DNA from: Telluribacter humicola
GTDB taxonomy: Bacteria; Bacteroidota; Bacteroidia; Cytophagales; Spirosomataceae
DNA: 64,000 bases
Reading direction: 5' to 3'
NCBI RefSeq assembly: GCF_017355935.1
Contig: NZ_JAFIQT010000001.1
Span: 1,798,001 to 1,862,000 of the forward strand
The notes under the pieces are model-generated. The model searched no databases, was not told where the DNA came from, and saw nothing but the letters and a program-made list of their open reading frames with translations. This document shows, one piece after another, positions 52,972 to 63,158 of the stretch (the first letter of the stretch is position 1; each line of letters opens with the position of its first letter). The position numbers and the translations under genes are program-made.

Positions 52972-54300
52972 ATGATCAAACGTTCAATTATAGTACTCCT
53001 CTTCATTGTACAAGCTGGCTGGGCGGTGGCTCAGAACCAGAAGCGTCAGGATGAGCCGCAGGTAATACCCGTAGGGAAGGTATGGTCAGGTCACCCCGTT
53101 GGCTTCGACCTGCTTACTACTGATAAGTACCAGTACGCGGCCTACTATGATGCTGATCGTAACATGGTAGTAGCCCAGCGCCCGCTGGATGCGAAGGAAT
53201 GGAAAATAACCAAACTGCCTACTACTATAGGCTGGGATAGCCACAACTACGTACGGATGACGATGGACCGGAACGGCTACCTGCATGTATCCGGCAATAT
53301 GCATAATGTACCTTTGATCTATTTCAGGTCAACGAAGCCGGAGAGCGTTGAAGCCTTTGAGAAACTACCGATGACCAGTAAAAATGAGGAACGGGTAACG
53401 TATCCGGTATTCTTTAAGGACCAGCAGGGGGATCTGTACTTCCAGTATCGCAACGGCGGGAGCGGGCAGGGTATCTCGTACTGGAATAAGTATGATGCCG
53501 ACAATAAGGAGTGGAAAGGCTTGTTTGATACACCACTTTTTGACGGGGAGCAGGAGTCTAACTCTTACATGACGGACCCTAAATTGGGACCGGATGGCTA
53601 CTTCTATACCGTTTGGATGTGGCGGCTGACTCCTATGGCCAATACCAATCATAATCTGTCCTGTGTCAGGAGTAAGGATCTGGTACATTGGGAGAATCTT
53701 CGGGGAGATGCTATCACGCTGCCCATCAAGTGGCGTGACAACCTCGCTACCGTAGACCCGGTCGGTCCCTGGAACGGACTGATCAATATGAGTTTTCAGG
53801 TAAACTGGGACCAGCAGCAGGTACCCCTTATCAGCTATCACAAGTTTGATCAGAAGGGTATCAGTCAGCTATATCTGGCCCGCTGGGACAAGGGGAGTAG
53901 CATCTGGCAGATCCATCAGATCAGTACCTGGAAAGACTTCACCTGGGACCTCAACCGCAATGGCTCACTGGCCAACAGTGTAGGTATTACCTCCGTTAAA
54001 CCACAAGGCACCAATGAGCTGGCTGTGGCTTATCACCACGAAAAACACGGCAAAGGTACCTGGATACTTGACCGCAACACGCTAAAGGTAAAGAAGCAGC
54101 TAACCGGGCAGGAAGCTTCTAACGCTCCGACTCTTTCGGCCATGACTATCCAGCCGGGCATGAATGAGCACCGGAGGGTGGACAACACGGGTCAGTACAT
54201 CATGCAGTGGCAAACGCTGCCTACTAACCAGGATCGCCCGCGGGAGGCTCCCCATCCGGCTCCCTCCGATTTGCTGGTGTACAAGATACCGGTAGATTAA
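52972..54300 (+). CDS. BNR_4 beta-propeller protein, ulvan-lyase-like (PL24/25-related)
   Basis: The 442-residue exported protein (signal peptide to about residue 20) is of the BNR_4 type: GWDSHNYVRMTMDRNGYLHVSGNMHNVPLIYF and TYPVFFKDQQGDLYFQYRNGGSG. Ulvan lyases of PL24 and PL25 share this fold and use two His and a nearby Arg/Tyr; His91, His105 and His111 and Arg160 here are candidates. The family also holds non-lyase members, so the activity is inferred. It starts 11 bases after the heparinase-like gene and ends the enzyme block. A beta-propeller with a metal site is expected. Confidence 0.75.
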   Translation: MIKRSIIVLLFIVQAGWAVAQNQKRQDEPQVIPVGKVWSGHPVGFDLLTTDKYQYAAYYDADRNMVVAQRPLDAKEWKITKLPTTIGWDSHNYVRMTMDRNGYLHVSGNMHNVPLIYFRSTKPESVEAFEKLPMTSKNEERVTYPVFFKDQQGDLYFQYRNGGSGQGISYWNKYDADNKEWKGLFDTPLFDGEQESNSYMTDPKLGPDGYFYTVWMWRLTPMANTNHNLSCVRSKDLVHWENLRGDAITLPIKWRDNLATVDPVGPWNGLINMSFQVNWDQQQVPLISYHKFDQKGISQLYLARWDKGSSIWQIHQISTWKDFTWDLNRNGSLANSVGITSVKPQGTNELAVAYHHEKHGKGTWILDRNTLKVKKQLTGQEASNAPTLSAMTIQPGMNEHRRVDNTGQYIMQWQTLPTNQDRPREAPHPAPSDLLVYKIPVD

Positions 54301-54755
54301 TTTTTTTTCGACCACCTGTTTGATACCTTTTTCAGGTTTATTCTCTGGTCTGGTACTCCACCTAAAAGTCAATAAACGCTCAGTAGAAATTTGCAGATAA
54401 TTAGATCTTCTTGTACAAAATACATAAGATAGTTGCTTTACTAACAAAAGGCGCCACTAGTGGCGCCTTTTGTACTATATTTCCGAACGGGACATAGGTC
54501 TGTGTGTAACTGGATGTTTATGATTTGTTTACTTCTATTGTAGGGCTGTTAGTTACCACATGTTCTGCTATTTCTGAAAAGTAAATGGAAAACACGGCGA
54601 GTAGAACAACCCGGAGCCAGACCTTTGTTAAAAATATTCTCTGAAAAAGTTAAAAAATACACTAAAAGAGAAGAAATATACCTGTTGTGTCAGGTCTGGA
54701 AGGTCCCGATAAAGAGGTTACTTAATTTATATTTTCGTTTTACCCCAAACTGCCG
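54301..54755. other. Intergenic region between the two Sus loci
   Basis: These 455 bases hold a palindromic terminator (54444-54473) and nothing else I can name; a gradual rise in AT content is seen toward the start of the next gene. A promoter for the second locus is likely here but no clear TTG/TAnnTTTG pair was found. Confidence 0.45.
54444..54473. terminator. 30-bp palindrome, probable terminator of the lyase operon
   Basis: Left arm 54444-54458 and right arm 54459-54473 are exact complements, with CAAAAGG and CCTTTTG at the ends. It lies about 140 bases after the last lyase gene. Confidence 0.75.
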
Positions 54756-55253
54756 ATGAAACCCTATTCGGAATATTCTGCCGAAGAGCTTGCGATGGAG
54801 CGCCTGTTTATCAGGTGGGTTCGGTATCCTAATGACCTACCCATTCGTAATTTCTGGGAGAACTGGCTCGTTCAGCACCCATACATGGACGAAACGGTGA
54901 CCGTTGCTAAACAGTTGGTAGAAACATCCTCGGCTTTGGGGGGAGATACGCTTTCGGGTGAGGACGTTGGATCACTATGGAATAAAATACGTACTTCCAT
55001 TGAACACATGCCGGACGTAGAGCCACTGGATGCAAACCTTAAGACGGTGGCAACCAACTGGTATATCATCCGCTGGAGCGCAGGAGTATTTACTGCTTTT
55101 GTATTGGTACTACTGTGGTACTTTCTGGAGCCTGCTCATGTCACCTGCAAGTCCCTGCTCCCATTTTACGCTAAGGCCGACACCACGCAGGTAACGCCGC
55201 CAGCCGATTCCCTGAAGAAGCCCTTTACTATATCCAAAAATCTTACTGACTAG
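54756..55253 (+). CDS. Truncated FecR-like protein (anti-sigma domain and membrane helix only)
   Basis: The 165-residue protein starts with a cytoplasmic anti-sigma-like domain (EELAMERLFIRWVRYPNDLPIRNFWENWL), similar to the beginning of the FecR protein at 39.4 kb, and a membrane helix (about residues 105-122, WSAGVFTAFVLVLLWYFL). The periplasmic FecR domain is missing: the protein ends about 45 residues after the helix, and the next 400 bases show no coding continuation. It precedes a SusC that also lacks an STN domain. It may be a reduced regulator or a decayed FecR. No sigma gene is adjacent. Confidence 0.7.
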   Translation: MKPYSEYSAEELAMERLFIRWVRYPNDLPIRNFWENWLVQHPYMDETVTVAKQLVETSSALGGDTLSGEDVGSLWNKIRTSIEHMPDVEPLDANLKTVATNWYIIRWSAGVFTAFVLVLLWYFLEPAHVTCKSLLPFYAKADTTQVTPPADSLKKPFTISKNLTD

Positions 55254-55674
55254 TTACAAAATCTTTTGTAACTACATATAATTTGCATAAGGCTGTACTG
55301 ATGCTCCAATAAGTGCCCTAGGAGGGCATATCCAGCTCTTTAATAATTTCACCGTTTCAAAAAATTAAGTGACAATTAGCTTGTCAAGAGCAGTAGGCTA
55401 TCTGTCACTGTTGCTTCTTAATACAATTTTAAGAAAAAATTGAAGAATAGGTGTAGGGGTAGCTGTCGGAATGGCTCGTCAATTCCATTCAAGAAACCTT
55501 TCAGGTGGTAAAAGTAACATAGTGTCTGGTGGATACATACAAAAAATCCTTTGTATTGTCATGTTAAGCGAAGCTTTGAAAGGTACTAACCTTTTAAAGT
55601 ACAATTCAGAAATACTTTTCTCATATATAATTAATTTCCAGTCAACCTATGTTAAACTCAAATCTAAGAGCGCA
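55254..55674. other. Leader region of the second susC
   Basis: These 421 bases are AT-rich and hold one small hairpin (TGCCCT/AGGGCA, 55314-55328) but no antisense terminator like that at 40.5 kb. Frames that extend the SusC upstream of 55675 lack protein-like features. Confidence 0.4.
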
Positions 55675-58600
55675 ATGAAGAGACGCTTTACACGCATCGA
55701 AAAAATTTTGTACAGTTGCGCGGTAGTTACCTTAATAGGTACAGCCACGACTGTCAAAGCTGGAACCTTTTCCTCTTTTCGAAATGGGGAAAGCGTTGGA
55801 ATTGCTATCGACAAAACAGTCACCGGTAAGGTCGTATCTTCCGATGATAACAGTCCTGTTCCTGGTGTGACTGTACTAGTTAAAAACTCAACGGTAGGTA
55901 CTACTACCGACGCGGATGGTACCTACCGAATCACTGTACCCAATGATAATGCGGTACTGGTATTCTCAGCTGTTGGATTTACTACGCAGGAGGTAACTGT
56001 GGGTGCCCGAAGTGCGGTGGACATTAGTATGTCTGTTGACCAGAAAACACTAAACGAAGTAGTCGTAGTAGGATACGGTACCCAGAAAAAGAGCCAGTTG
56101 ACAGGTGCTATCTCTTCTGTATCATCCCGCGAGATCGGCGAACTACCTGTTACTAATGCCCGCCAGGCCCTTCAAGGCCGGGCTGCCGGAGTAGATGTTA
56201 ACCAGGCAGGTTCCAAGCCGGGTTCGGCACCTCAGATTCGTATCCGGGGCCGTCGTTCATTTAACGCTTCCAATGATCCATTATTTGTGGTGGACGGTAT
56301 ACCCTTATCAGGTGGAATTGATGACATTAACCCTAATGACATTGCTTCCATGGAGGTACTTAAAGACGCCTCCTCAACGGCTATTTATGGTTCCAGAGGT
56401 GCCAACGGGGTAGTGATTATTACCACCAAGCGCGGTACGCCCGGGAAAACAACCGTTAGTATAGATACTTACACAGGATTTAATAAAGAACTGGGAAGAA
56501 TTGACGTCATGAACGGGGCTGAGTTCGCCGAATTCAAACGCGAGTCACGCCGGGCCGTAGGTAACTATACTACCGATGAAGCACTTTTCGAACCGGTTGA
56601 ATTGGAGTCAATCAAACTAGGCCGTAGTACCGACTATCCATCGGCCCTGCTTCGTACTGGTAGAATACAGAGTCATCAGGTAGCTGTATCGGGTGGTACT
56701 GAAAAAACCCAGTTCAATATTTCGGGTAACTTCTTTAAAGATATTGGTGTAGTAAAAAATCAGGATTTTACCCGTTATACATTCCGGGTGAATCTGGATC
56801 ACAAAATCAATGATAAAATACGGGTAGGTACTTCAACGCTCGGTGTTTATGGACTTCGCAACGGTGAGAACTTTAACCCGCTAGGAGGTGCTTTACAGGA
56901 GAACCCATTAGGTAAGCCTTTCGACGATAATGGTCTTATGATCTTCCTTCCTACCCAGGATGGATTACGTACCAATCCTTATGCAGAAATTGTACCTGGC
57001 GCTATTATCGACGAGCGTAAGAACTACCGAATCTTTAATAGTATCTATGGTGAGTGGAATATCGTGGATGGACTAAAATACCGATTCAACTTCGGTCCTG
57101 ATATTAACATTAACCGGTATGGCCGTTTCTTTGGCAGTCTTACTAACGCCCGTCGGGGTGCACCTGCCTCAGGTGGTGTTTTTAACGAGTTTACTTTCAA
57201 CTATACTATCGAGAATATTCTTACGTATGCCAAACAGTTCAATCAGATTCACAACCTGAATGTAACATTGCTACAGTCATATCAAAAGGATAATTTCGAA
57301 GCATCTTCAATAAACGTAACTGGAATACCTGCCTCAACTCAGCAATTCTATAACCTTGGTGCTGCCAGCCTTATCAATAGTGTTGGAACAGGTCTCCGTG
57401 AATGGGCGCTATTGTCATATATGGCCCGTGTCAATTATGACTATAAAGAGAAGTACCTGCTTACTGCTACCATTCGGGCTGATGGTTCTTCCCGATTTGG
57501 AGCCAATAACAAGTTTGGTTACTTCCCGTCGCTGGCGGTGGGCTGGAACGTATCCAGCGAGCCTTTCCTGCAGAATGTTCGGTGGCTGGATATGGCTAAA
57601 CTGCGTCTGAGCTACGGTTCTACCGGTAACCAGGCCATTGACCCCTATCAAACCCAATCTCAGTTGTCGCGTACTGCCTACGATTGGAACACTACAGCCG
57701 CATTTGGATACCGTCCGGGTTCCATCGGGAACCCTGATTTGCGCTGGGAGTCTTCTGCCACAGCCAATGCCGGTTTGGATTTCAGCTTTTTCAAAGGCCG
57801 TATATCGGGTGCTATAGAGTACTACGTAACTACTACCACCGACCTGCTGGCTCCTCAGCCGCTGCCTAACTCCACTGGTTTTGGAGGATTTACAACCAAC
57901 ATCGGTAAAACTCAGAATACCGGGATTGAACTTTCGCTTTCTACCGTCAATATTGATAGAGGTAGTTTCCGCTGGAATACCGACCTGATGTTTACCCGTA
58001 ATCGCGAGGAGATACTCGAACTGGCCAATGGTAAAGTGGACGACATCGCTGCCGGAAGATTCATCGGTCAGCCTCTATCTGTTATCTATGACTACAAGAA
58101 AATCGGTATCTGGCAAGCCAACGAAGCCGATGAAGCAGCTCGCTATCAAAGCAAAGTAGGTGAAATTAAGGTGCAGGACCTTAACAATGACGGGATCATT
58201 AATGCCCTGGACCGTCAGATCCTTGGTTCGGCAGTACCCGATTTCGTAGCTGGTTTGACCAACCGTTTTGAATATAAAGGATTTGATCTTTCGTTCTTCC
58301 TGTATGCCCGGGCCGGTCAGTTCATCGTGAGTAGCTTCCACAATGACAGAAACCAGTTGGCTGGTCGATACAACAACCTGGATGTGGATTATTGGACGCC
58401 TGATAACCCAACCAACGAATTCCCCCGTCCTAACGTAAACCAGGAATTCCCACGTTATAACTCATCCCTACTGTATTTTGACGGATCGTTTATAAAAGTG
58501 CGTAATATCAATTTTGGTTACAACGTTCCATCAAACTGGGCATCTAAATTAGGTATGAGCAGCCTGCGTTTGTATACCAGTATTCAGCAGCCTTTCATCT

Positions 58601-58743
58601 TCTCTGAATACCGCACCAAGTATAAAGGGATTGACCCCGAAGTTGAATTGGACAACGGACCTAGCAATCAGAACCGCGGAATCAGTTCGGATCTGTCACC
58701 CGCTACAAGCATTTATACTTTTGGCTTAAATGCTCGTTTTTAA
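55675..58743 (+). CDS. SusC/RagA TonB-dependent receptor without STN domain
   Basis: The 1022-residue outer-membrane transporter begins with a signal peptide (MKRRFTRIEKILYSCAVVTL) at the ATG at 55675, which is why I reject a 68-codon upstream extension. It has the carboxypeptidase-like domain (VTGKVVSSDDNSPVPGVT), the plug with EVVVVGYGTQKKSQLTGAISSV and the long barrel ending in a final strand YTFGLNARF. The STN domain seen in the first SusC is absent, so it should not signal through FecR. It forms a pair with the SusD at 58782. Confidence 0.94.
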   Translation: MKRRFTRIEKILYSCAVVTLIGTATTVKAGTFSSFRNGESVGIAIDKTVTGKVVSSDDNSPVPGVTVLVKNSTVGTTTDADGTYRITVPNDNAVLVFSAVGFTTQEVTVGARSAVDISMSVDQKTLNEVVVVGYGTQKKSQLTGAISSVSSREIGELPVTNARQALQGRAAGVDVNQAGSKPGSAPQIRIRGRRSFNASNDPLFVVDGIPLSGGIDDINPNDIASMEVLKDASSTAIYGSRGANGVVIITTKRGTPGKTTVSIDTYTGFNKELGRIDVMNGAEFAEFKRESRRAVGNYTTDEALFEPVELESIKLGRSTDYPSALLRTGRIQSHQVAVSGGTEKTQFNISGNFFKDIGVVKNQDFTRYTFRVNLDHKINDKIRVGTSTLGVYGLRNGENFNPLGGALQENPLGKPFDDNGLMIFLPTQDGLRTNPYAEIVPGAIIDERKNYRIFNSIYGEWNIVDGLKYRFNFGPDININRYGRFFGSLTNARRGAPASGGVFNEFTFNYTIENILTYAKQFNQIHNLNVTLLQSYQKDNFEASSINVTGIPASTQQFYNLGAASLINSVGTGLREWALLSYMARVNYDYKEKYLLTATIRADGSSRFGANNKFGYFPSLAVGWNVSSEPFLQNVRWLDMAKLRLSYGSTGNQAIDPYQTQSQLSRTAYDWNTTAAFGYRPGSIGNPDLRWESSATANAGLDFSFFKGRISGAIEYYVTTTTDLLAPQPLPNSTGFGGFTTNIGKTQNTGIELSLSTVNIDRGSFRWNTDLMFTRNREEILELANGKVDDIAAGRFIGQPLSVIYDYKKIGIWQANEADEAARYQSKVGEIKVQDLNNDGIINALDRQILGSAVPDFVAGLTNRFEYKGFDLSFFLYARAGQFIVSSFHNDRNQLAGRYNNLDVDYWTPDNPTNEFPRPNVNQEFPRYNSSLLYFDGSFIKVRNINFGYNVPSNWASKLGMSSLRLYTSIQQPFIFSEYRTKYKGIDPEVELDNGPSNQNRGISSDLSPATSIYTFGLNARF

Positions 58744-58781
58744 GTAATAAAAAAAGCATAGACATAATAAGGTTTAATCCT

Positions 58782-60452
58782 ATGAAAAACTATATAAGTT
58801 CATCAAAAGTACTCAAAACAGGCGCCATGGTGGCTGCCCTGTTTATAGGCCAGTCATGCGGAGTAAGTGTACTTGATGAGGAAATCGTATCTGGTATTGG
58901 CAGCAACTACCTCAATACTGCCGAGGGCTTTAACGACGGTGTAAACGCCGTTTATTCCGGTCTGCGCGACTGGTATGGTACCGAGCGGGGCAATAACTTT
59001 ACCGTGTTTGGTACTGATACCTATCAAAACGGAGCCGATGGAAGCTTTAAGTTTATGAACACCTACGATGGTGGCTTTGATGCCCGGTCGGCTCACGTTC
59101 GAGAAGTGTGGGATCTGTTTTATACGACAATCAACACGGCTAACTCGGTAATTGAAAGATCGGCTAACGTAACGGGTATACCTGAGGCAGTTCGTAAAGA
59201 ACGCCTAGCTGAAGTAAAAGCCATCCGGGCTCACCATTACTTTATCCTGACCCAGCTTTTTGGTGGGGTTGACCTGCGTCTTACGGAGACAGTAGCGCCA
59301 ACCAAAGTGGCTACCCGTGCTACGGTTCCGCAAATGTACGCAGCAATTATCAAAGATTTGGAAGAAGCGATTCCTGACCTAGATGCCCGTTTCCGGAGCC
59401 CTAACTATGGACGGTTTACGAAAGCGGCAGCCCAGCACCTACTGGGCCGGGTATACCTGACCAAGGCTACTTCTGAAGCGAAGGCTGCTGATGATTTTGC
59501 CAAAGCGGAAGCTTTATTCAAGCAGGTCATTGCCACCCCCGGTTTGGCTTTACTACCTAACTATGCGGATATATTCCGTCAGGGCAACGAGGTAAATAGT
59601 GAAGTAGTATTTGCGGTACAGTACAGCACTAACCTGCAGACTAACGGAGGAGGGAACAATTCCCATTTATACTTCTTGATGGAGTACGATGTTATGCCAG
59701 GTATGCGTCGTGATGTTACCAACGGACGTCCGTTCAAGCGGTACATGCCTACCAAGTACACGCTAAACCAAGTGTTTGTAAACCGGGAGAATGACAGCCG
59801 GTATTATAATACTTTCAAAGATGTGTACTACAGCAATAACCCCGGTACTTATAATACCAACTATGATAAGTCCAAGCCTCGGATTACACTGGCGCTGGGT
59901 GATACTGCTATCTATGACCCGGGTTATGAAATGCCGGAGGCGGAACGGGCCAAACGCCCTTACCAGGTATTGACCCCCAGCATGTACGACGAGCGGCGTT
60001 TTCCGGCGCTACGTAAGCATATTGACGGAAACCGCGCTGACCTAACTTCCGAATCTGGCGTACGTGACTATCAGGCATTCAGACTGGCTGATACTTACCT
60101 GATGCTGGCTGAAGCACAATTTAAACAGGGCAAAGTTGCGGAGGCTACTGAGAATATCAATGTAGTACGTCGGCGGGCTGCCTGGCCTGGTAAGCAGAAA
60201 GAAATGGAGATTACACCCGCTCAGCTTACCATGGACTTTATCATGGAAGAACGTGCCAGAGAGTTGCTTGGCGAGCAGACACGCTGGTTTGACCTGAAGC
60301 GTTGGGGTATACTGGTGGAGCGCGTGAAGCTGCACAACAACCAGGCTGCACCTAACATTAAAGATTTCCACGTGCTGCGCCCGATTCCGCAGAATCAGAT
60401 TGACCGGGTAGAAGGTGGTCCATCAGCATTCCCGCAGAACACTGGTTTCTAA
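58782..60452 (+). CDS. RagB/SusD family surface lipoprotein
   Basis: The 556-residue lipoprotein (lipobox FIGQSC, Cys26) has the SusD fold: SYLNTAEGFNDGVNAVYSGLRDW near the start, LAEVKAIRAHHYFILTQLFG, FRLADTYLMLAEAQFKQGK and RARELLGEQTRWFDLKRWG near the C terminus. It binds the glycan fragment captured by the SusC encoded 38 bases upstream. It is the partner for the exported sugar enzymes that follow after a 234-base gap. Confidence 0.95.
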   Translation: MKNYISSSKVLKTGAMVAALFIGQSCGVSVLDEEIVSGIGSNYLNTAEGFNDGVNAVYSGLRDWYGTERGNNFTVFGTDTYQNGADGSFKFMNTYDGGFDARSAHVREVWDLFYTTINTANSVIERSANVTGIPEAVRKERLAEVKAIRAHHYFILTQLFGGVDLRLTETVAPTKVATRATVPQMYAAIIKDLEEAIPDLDARFRSPNYGRFTKAAAQHLLGRVYLTKATSEAKAADDFAKAEALFKQVIATPGLALLPNYADIFRQGNEVNSEVVFAVQYSTNLQTNGGGNNSHLYFLMEYDVMPGMRRDVTNGRPFKRYMPTKYTLNQVFVNRENDSRYYNTFKDVYYSNNPGTYNTNYDKSKPRITLALGDTAIYDPGYEMPEAERAKRPYQVLTPSMYDERRFPALRKHIDGNRADLTSESGVRDYQAFRLADTYLMLAEAQFKQGKVAEATENINVVRRRAAWPGKQKEMEITPAQLTMDFIMEERARELLGEQTRWFDLKRWGILVERVKLHNNQAAPNIKDFHVLRPIPQNQIDRVEGGPSAFPQNTGF

Positions 60453-60585
60453 AAACACTACCTGTGTGAGGTAGCAATGATGAGAAGTTACCTGGCGGTG
60501 GTTGCCGCACAATCGTATGCCGGGTAGCTACTCATCAAAGTAATGGTTCGTCTTTACGACGGACTACCGAACGATTGAATTTGCA

Positions 60586-60615
60586 GAAGAAAGTCTCCCT
60601 CTGGGGGGCTTTTCT
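60586..60615 (+). terminator. Possible terminator after the second susD
   Basis: A stem AAAGTCTC/GGGGCTTT (two G-T pairs) with a short loop is followed by TTCTCTTTA. It lies about 140 bases after the susD stop and 80 bases before the next gene, so it may partly separate the transporter from the enzymes. Confidence 0.35.
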
Positions 60616-60686
60616 CTTTAAAGAGGTAGTATAAGACCCTGTTTAGGGGCTTTTCTGAATGGATAACTATTATCATTAACACTGTT

Positions 60687-61622
60687 ATGAATTTCATAAG
60701 CGATAAGAACAACTACGAATTAAACCGTCGCTCTTTTCTACGTAATGCCGCCCTGGCTGCCTCTGCGCTGGTAACGTCACCTGCCTGGGCCGATGAACTG
60801 ATCAGTAAGAAGAGTGGCATCAAGATTGGCTACTCCTCCATTACCTGGGGAGGCAAGGACGAGCAGGCTATTAAAGACCTGGCCTCGTTGGGATATAAGG
60901 GGGTACAACTCAGAGCTAATACCTTCGGGCCTTATCGTAACAAGGTAACGGATCTGCGTCGGATGCTTAATGAAAACGGCCTGCAGTTGTGTATGTACTC
61001 GAGCGGCAACGTAGAGATAGATCCGGCCAAAGAAGCCAGTACTATCGATATGCACGTGGCTCATGCCAGCTTTGTGAAGGCCCTGGGAGGTAGTTCGCTA
61101 CAGCTCACCAATAATGTGCGCCCCAAGGACCGGGCTCCCTCGGTAGAAGAGCTCAAAAGACTGGCGGCAGTGATGAATGAGATTGGAAAGCAAACCGCCG
61201 ACATGGGTGTACAGGCCGTATACCACAACCACATGCACCAGCTGGGCGAAACGCCCGAAGAGATAGATGTGATCGTACAGGCGATGGACCCACGCTATGT
61301 CAAACTACTGCTGGATATTGCCCACTACAAGCAGGGAGGAGGCGAGCCCGAAAAGGCGGTACTCCAGTATAAAGATGTAATACATGCCCTTCACCTGAAG
61401 GATACCAAACCCGCCGATACCAAGAGCGGCTATAAGTTCGTTGAGCTGGGGCAGGGACGGGTGGATGTACCCGCTGTATTCAAAGCACTGAACAAGATCA
61501 AGTTTGACGGCTGGGCGGTAGTGGAGCTGGACGGGGTACCCGATCCTGAAAAAAGCCCTTTGCTATGCGCTGAAATCAATAAGAAATTCATCACCGAGAC
61601 CCTGCGTCACCCATTAAGCTGA
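60687..61622 (+). CDS. Tat-exported sugar phosphate isomerase/epimerase-like protein
   Basis: The 311-residue protein has a Tat signal (NRRSFLRNAALAASALV, residues 13-30) and then an AP-endonuclease-2-type TIM barrel of the sugar isomerase/epimerase family: metal-site candidates are in VYHNHMHQLGE, LLDIAHYKQGG and HALHLKD. It probably rearranges a keto sugar at the metal site. Together with the DUF1080 and Gfo/Idh genes that follow it fits the exported 3-keto-glycoside pathway seen in some Bacteroidota. No direct substrate can be read. Confidence 0.85.
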   Translation: MNFISDKNNYELNRRSFLRNAALAASALVTSPAWADELISKKSGIKIGYSSITWGGKDEQAIKDLASLGYKGVQLRANTFGPYRNKVTDLRRMLNENGLQLCMYSSGNVEIDPAKEASTIDMHVAHASFVKALGGSSLQLTNNVRPKDRAPSVEELKRLAAVMNEIGKQTADMGVQAVYHNHMHQLGETPEEIDVIVQAMDPRYVKLLLDIAHYKQGGGEPEKAVLQYKDVIHALHLKDTKPADTKSGYKFVELGQGRVDVPAVFKALNKIKFDGWAVVELDGVPDPEKSPLLCAEINKKFITETLRHPLS

Positions 61623-61727
61623 TTAACTCCCGGAGGTTGTAAGGGTAACATAGTTAAATTATCGTTAGTAGTTTCGATAGAAATAATACTCTTTCCTCTG
61701 GAAATACTAATAGTCTACTAATCAAAT

Positions 61728-63113
61728 ATGTACATGAAGAGAATTAAGTATGGCGTTGCCCTCTTTTTCCTCGCTGCTTCTTTGAACGGTGCCGTGGCAC
61801 AGAAGACAAAGGACGGCTGGCAAATGCTATTTAACGGCAAAGACCTTACCGGCTGGAAACAACTCAACGGAAAGGCTAAGTATGAAGTGAAGGATGGTGT
61901 GATTGTAGGTACGTCTACCGTCAATACTCCTAACTCCTTCCTGACTACCGAGAAGAACTACGGCGACTTCATTCTGGAAACAGACGTAATGGTGGACAAC
62001 CAGCTCAATTCTGGTATTCAGATCCGTAGCTTGTCCAAACCTGACTATATGGATGGTCGTGTACACGGCTATCAGGTAGAGATTGACCCGAGCAGCCGGG
62101 GCTGGGCCGGAGGTATTTACGACGAGGCCCGTCGGGGCTGGCTGTATCCTGTGGATCTGAATCCAGATGCCAAAACTGCTTTTAAGCCCGGTCAGTGGAA
62201 CAAGTACCGTATCGAAGCCATTGGTAATTCCATTCGCACATTTGTAAATGGTGTACCCGTAGCGCACGTCATTGACGATATGACTCCCGAAGGCTTTATC
62301 AGTCTTCAGGTACATGGTATTGGCAATGATGCCAAGAAAGAAGGTACCCAGGTACGCTGGAAAAACGTTCGTATCAAGACTACAGACCTGCAGCCTTCAC
62401 CTCCGGCCAACATCCGTGTTGTAAACAACCTGCTCAATACGCTCTCGGATGCTGAGAAAGCCCAGGGCTGGGAATTGCTGTACGATGGTAAAACCGCTGC
62501 TCACTGGCGTGGCTACAACAGTACGGAGTTTCCGCCCAAGCGCTGGAGCTACAACGATGGTACCATCACCGTGTCCAAGTCGGATGGTTCTGAAACCGGT
62601 AACGACATCGTAACCCGCGAAAAATTTGGTCCTGCCTTTGAATTTCAGTTCGATTTCAAACTAACCGAAGGAGCCAATAGTGGGGTGAAGTACTTTGTGA
62701 ACGAAGAGTTGAATTCAAAAGGAAAGTCCGGTCTGGGACTGGAATACCAGGTACTGGACGATGAGCGTCACCCCGATGCCAAGATGGGTGTAGTAGGTAA
62801 CCGTACCCTGTCTTCTCTATACGATCTGATACCGGCTGAGAAACCGGGTAATGCTGTCAAAAAGATTGGTGAGTGGAACAATGGCCGTATCGTAGTACAG
62901 GCCGATGGTACCGTAGAGCATTTCCTGAATGGTCAGAAGGTACTTGAGTACAAGCGTGGCTCTGCCATTTACAAAGCACTGGTAGCCCGCTCCAAGTACA
63001 AAGACTTCCAGGGCTTTGGATTGGCCGAGCAGGGAAATCTTCTCCTACAGGATCACGGTGATAATGTATCATACCGCAACCTGAAAGTAAAGCGGATGAA
63101 TCCTAAGATTTAA
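61728..63113 (+). CDS. Tandem DUF1080 protein (3-keto-disaccharide hydrolase domains)
   Basis: The 461-residue exported protein has a signal peptide (to about residue 25; two ATGs, at 61728 and 61734, are possible starts) and two DUF1080 (3-keto-disaccharide hydrolase, PF06439) domains: about residues 28-220 ([32 protein letters not shown]) and 243-460 ([32 protein letters not shown]). Both show the N-S-G core of the lectin-like fold. Such proteins can cleave glycosides after C3 oxidation. It lies between the isomerase and the oxidoreductase gene in the same direction. Confidence 0.9.
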   Translation: MYMKRIKYGVALFFLAASLNGAVAQKTKDGWQMLFNGKDLTGWKQLNGKAKYEVKDGVIVGTSTVNTPNSFLTTEKNYGDFILETDVMVDNQLNSGIQIRSLSKPDYMDGRVHGYQVEIDPSSRGWAGGIYDEARRGWLYPVDLNPDAKTAFKPGQWNKYRIEAIGNSIRTFVNGVPVAHVIDDMTPEGFISLQVHGIGNDAKKEGTQVRWKNVRIKTTDLQPSPPANIRVVNNLLNTLSDAEKAQGWELLYDGKTAAHWRGYNSTEFPPKRWSYNDGTITVSKSDGSETGNDIVTREKFGPAFEFQFDFKLTEGANSGVKYFVNEELNSKGKSGLGLEYQVLDDERHPDAKMGVVGNRTLSSLYDLIPAEKPGNAVKKIGEWNNGRIVVQADGTVEHFLNGQKVLEYKRGSAIYKALVARSKYKDFQGFGLAEQGNLLLQDHGDNVSYRNLKVKRMNPKI

Positions 63114-63158
63114 TACACATGTCTGATTCTCACAAAAACACATAAAGCTAACAATCCA

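Noticed and set aside
54301-54755. Possible RNA gene between the two glycan loci
   Set aside because: Only the palindromic terminator is convincing; no tRNA-like or conserved structure seen.
55314-55328. Hairpin before the second susC as an antisense terminator
   Set aside because: No A or T run flanks it on either strand, unlike the one at 40520-40552.
55471-55674. 68-codon extension before the second SusC signal peptide
   Set aside because: The extension has no protein-like pattern and would place the signal peptide internally.
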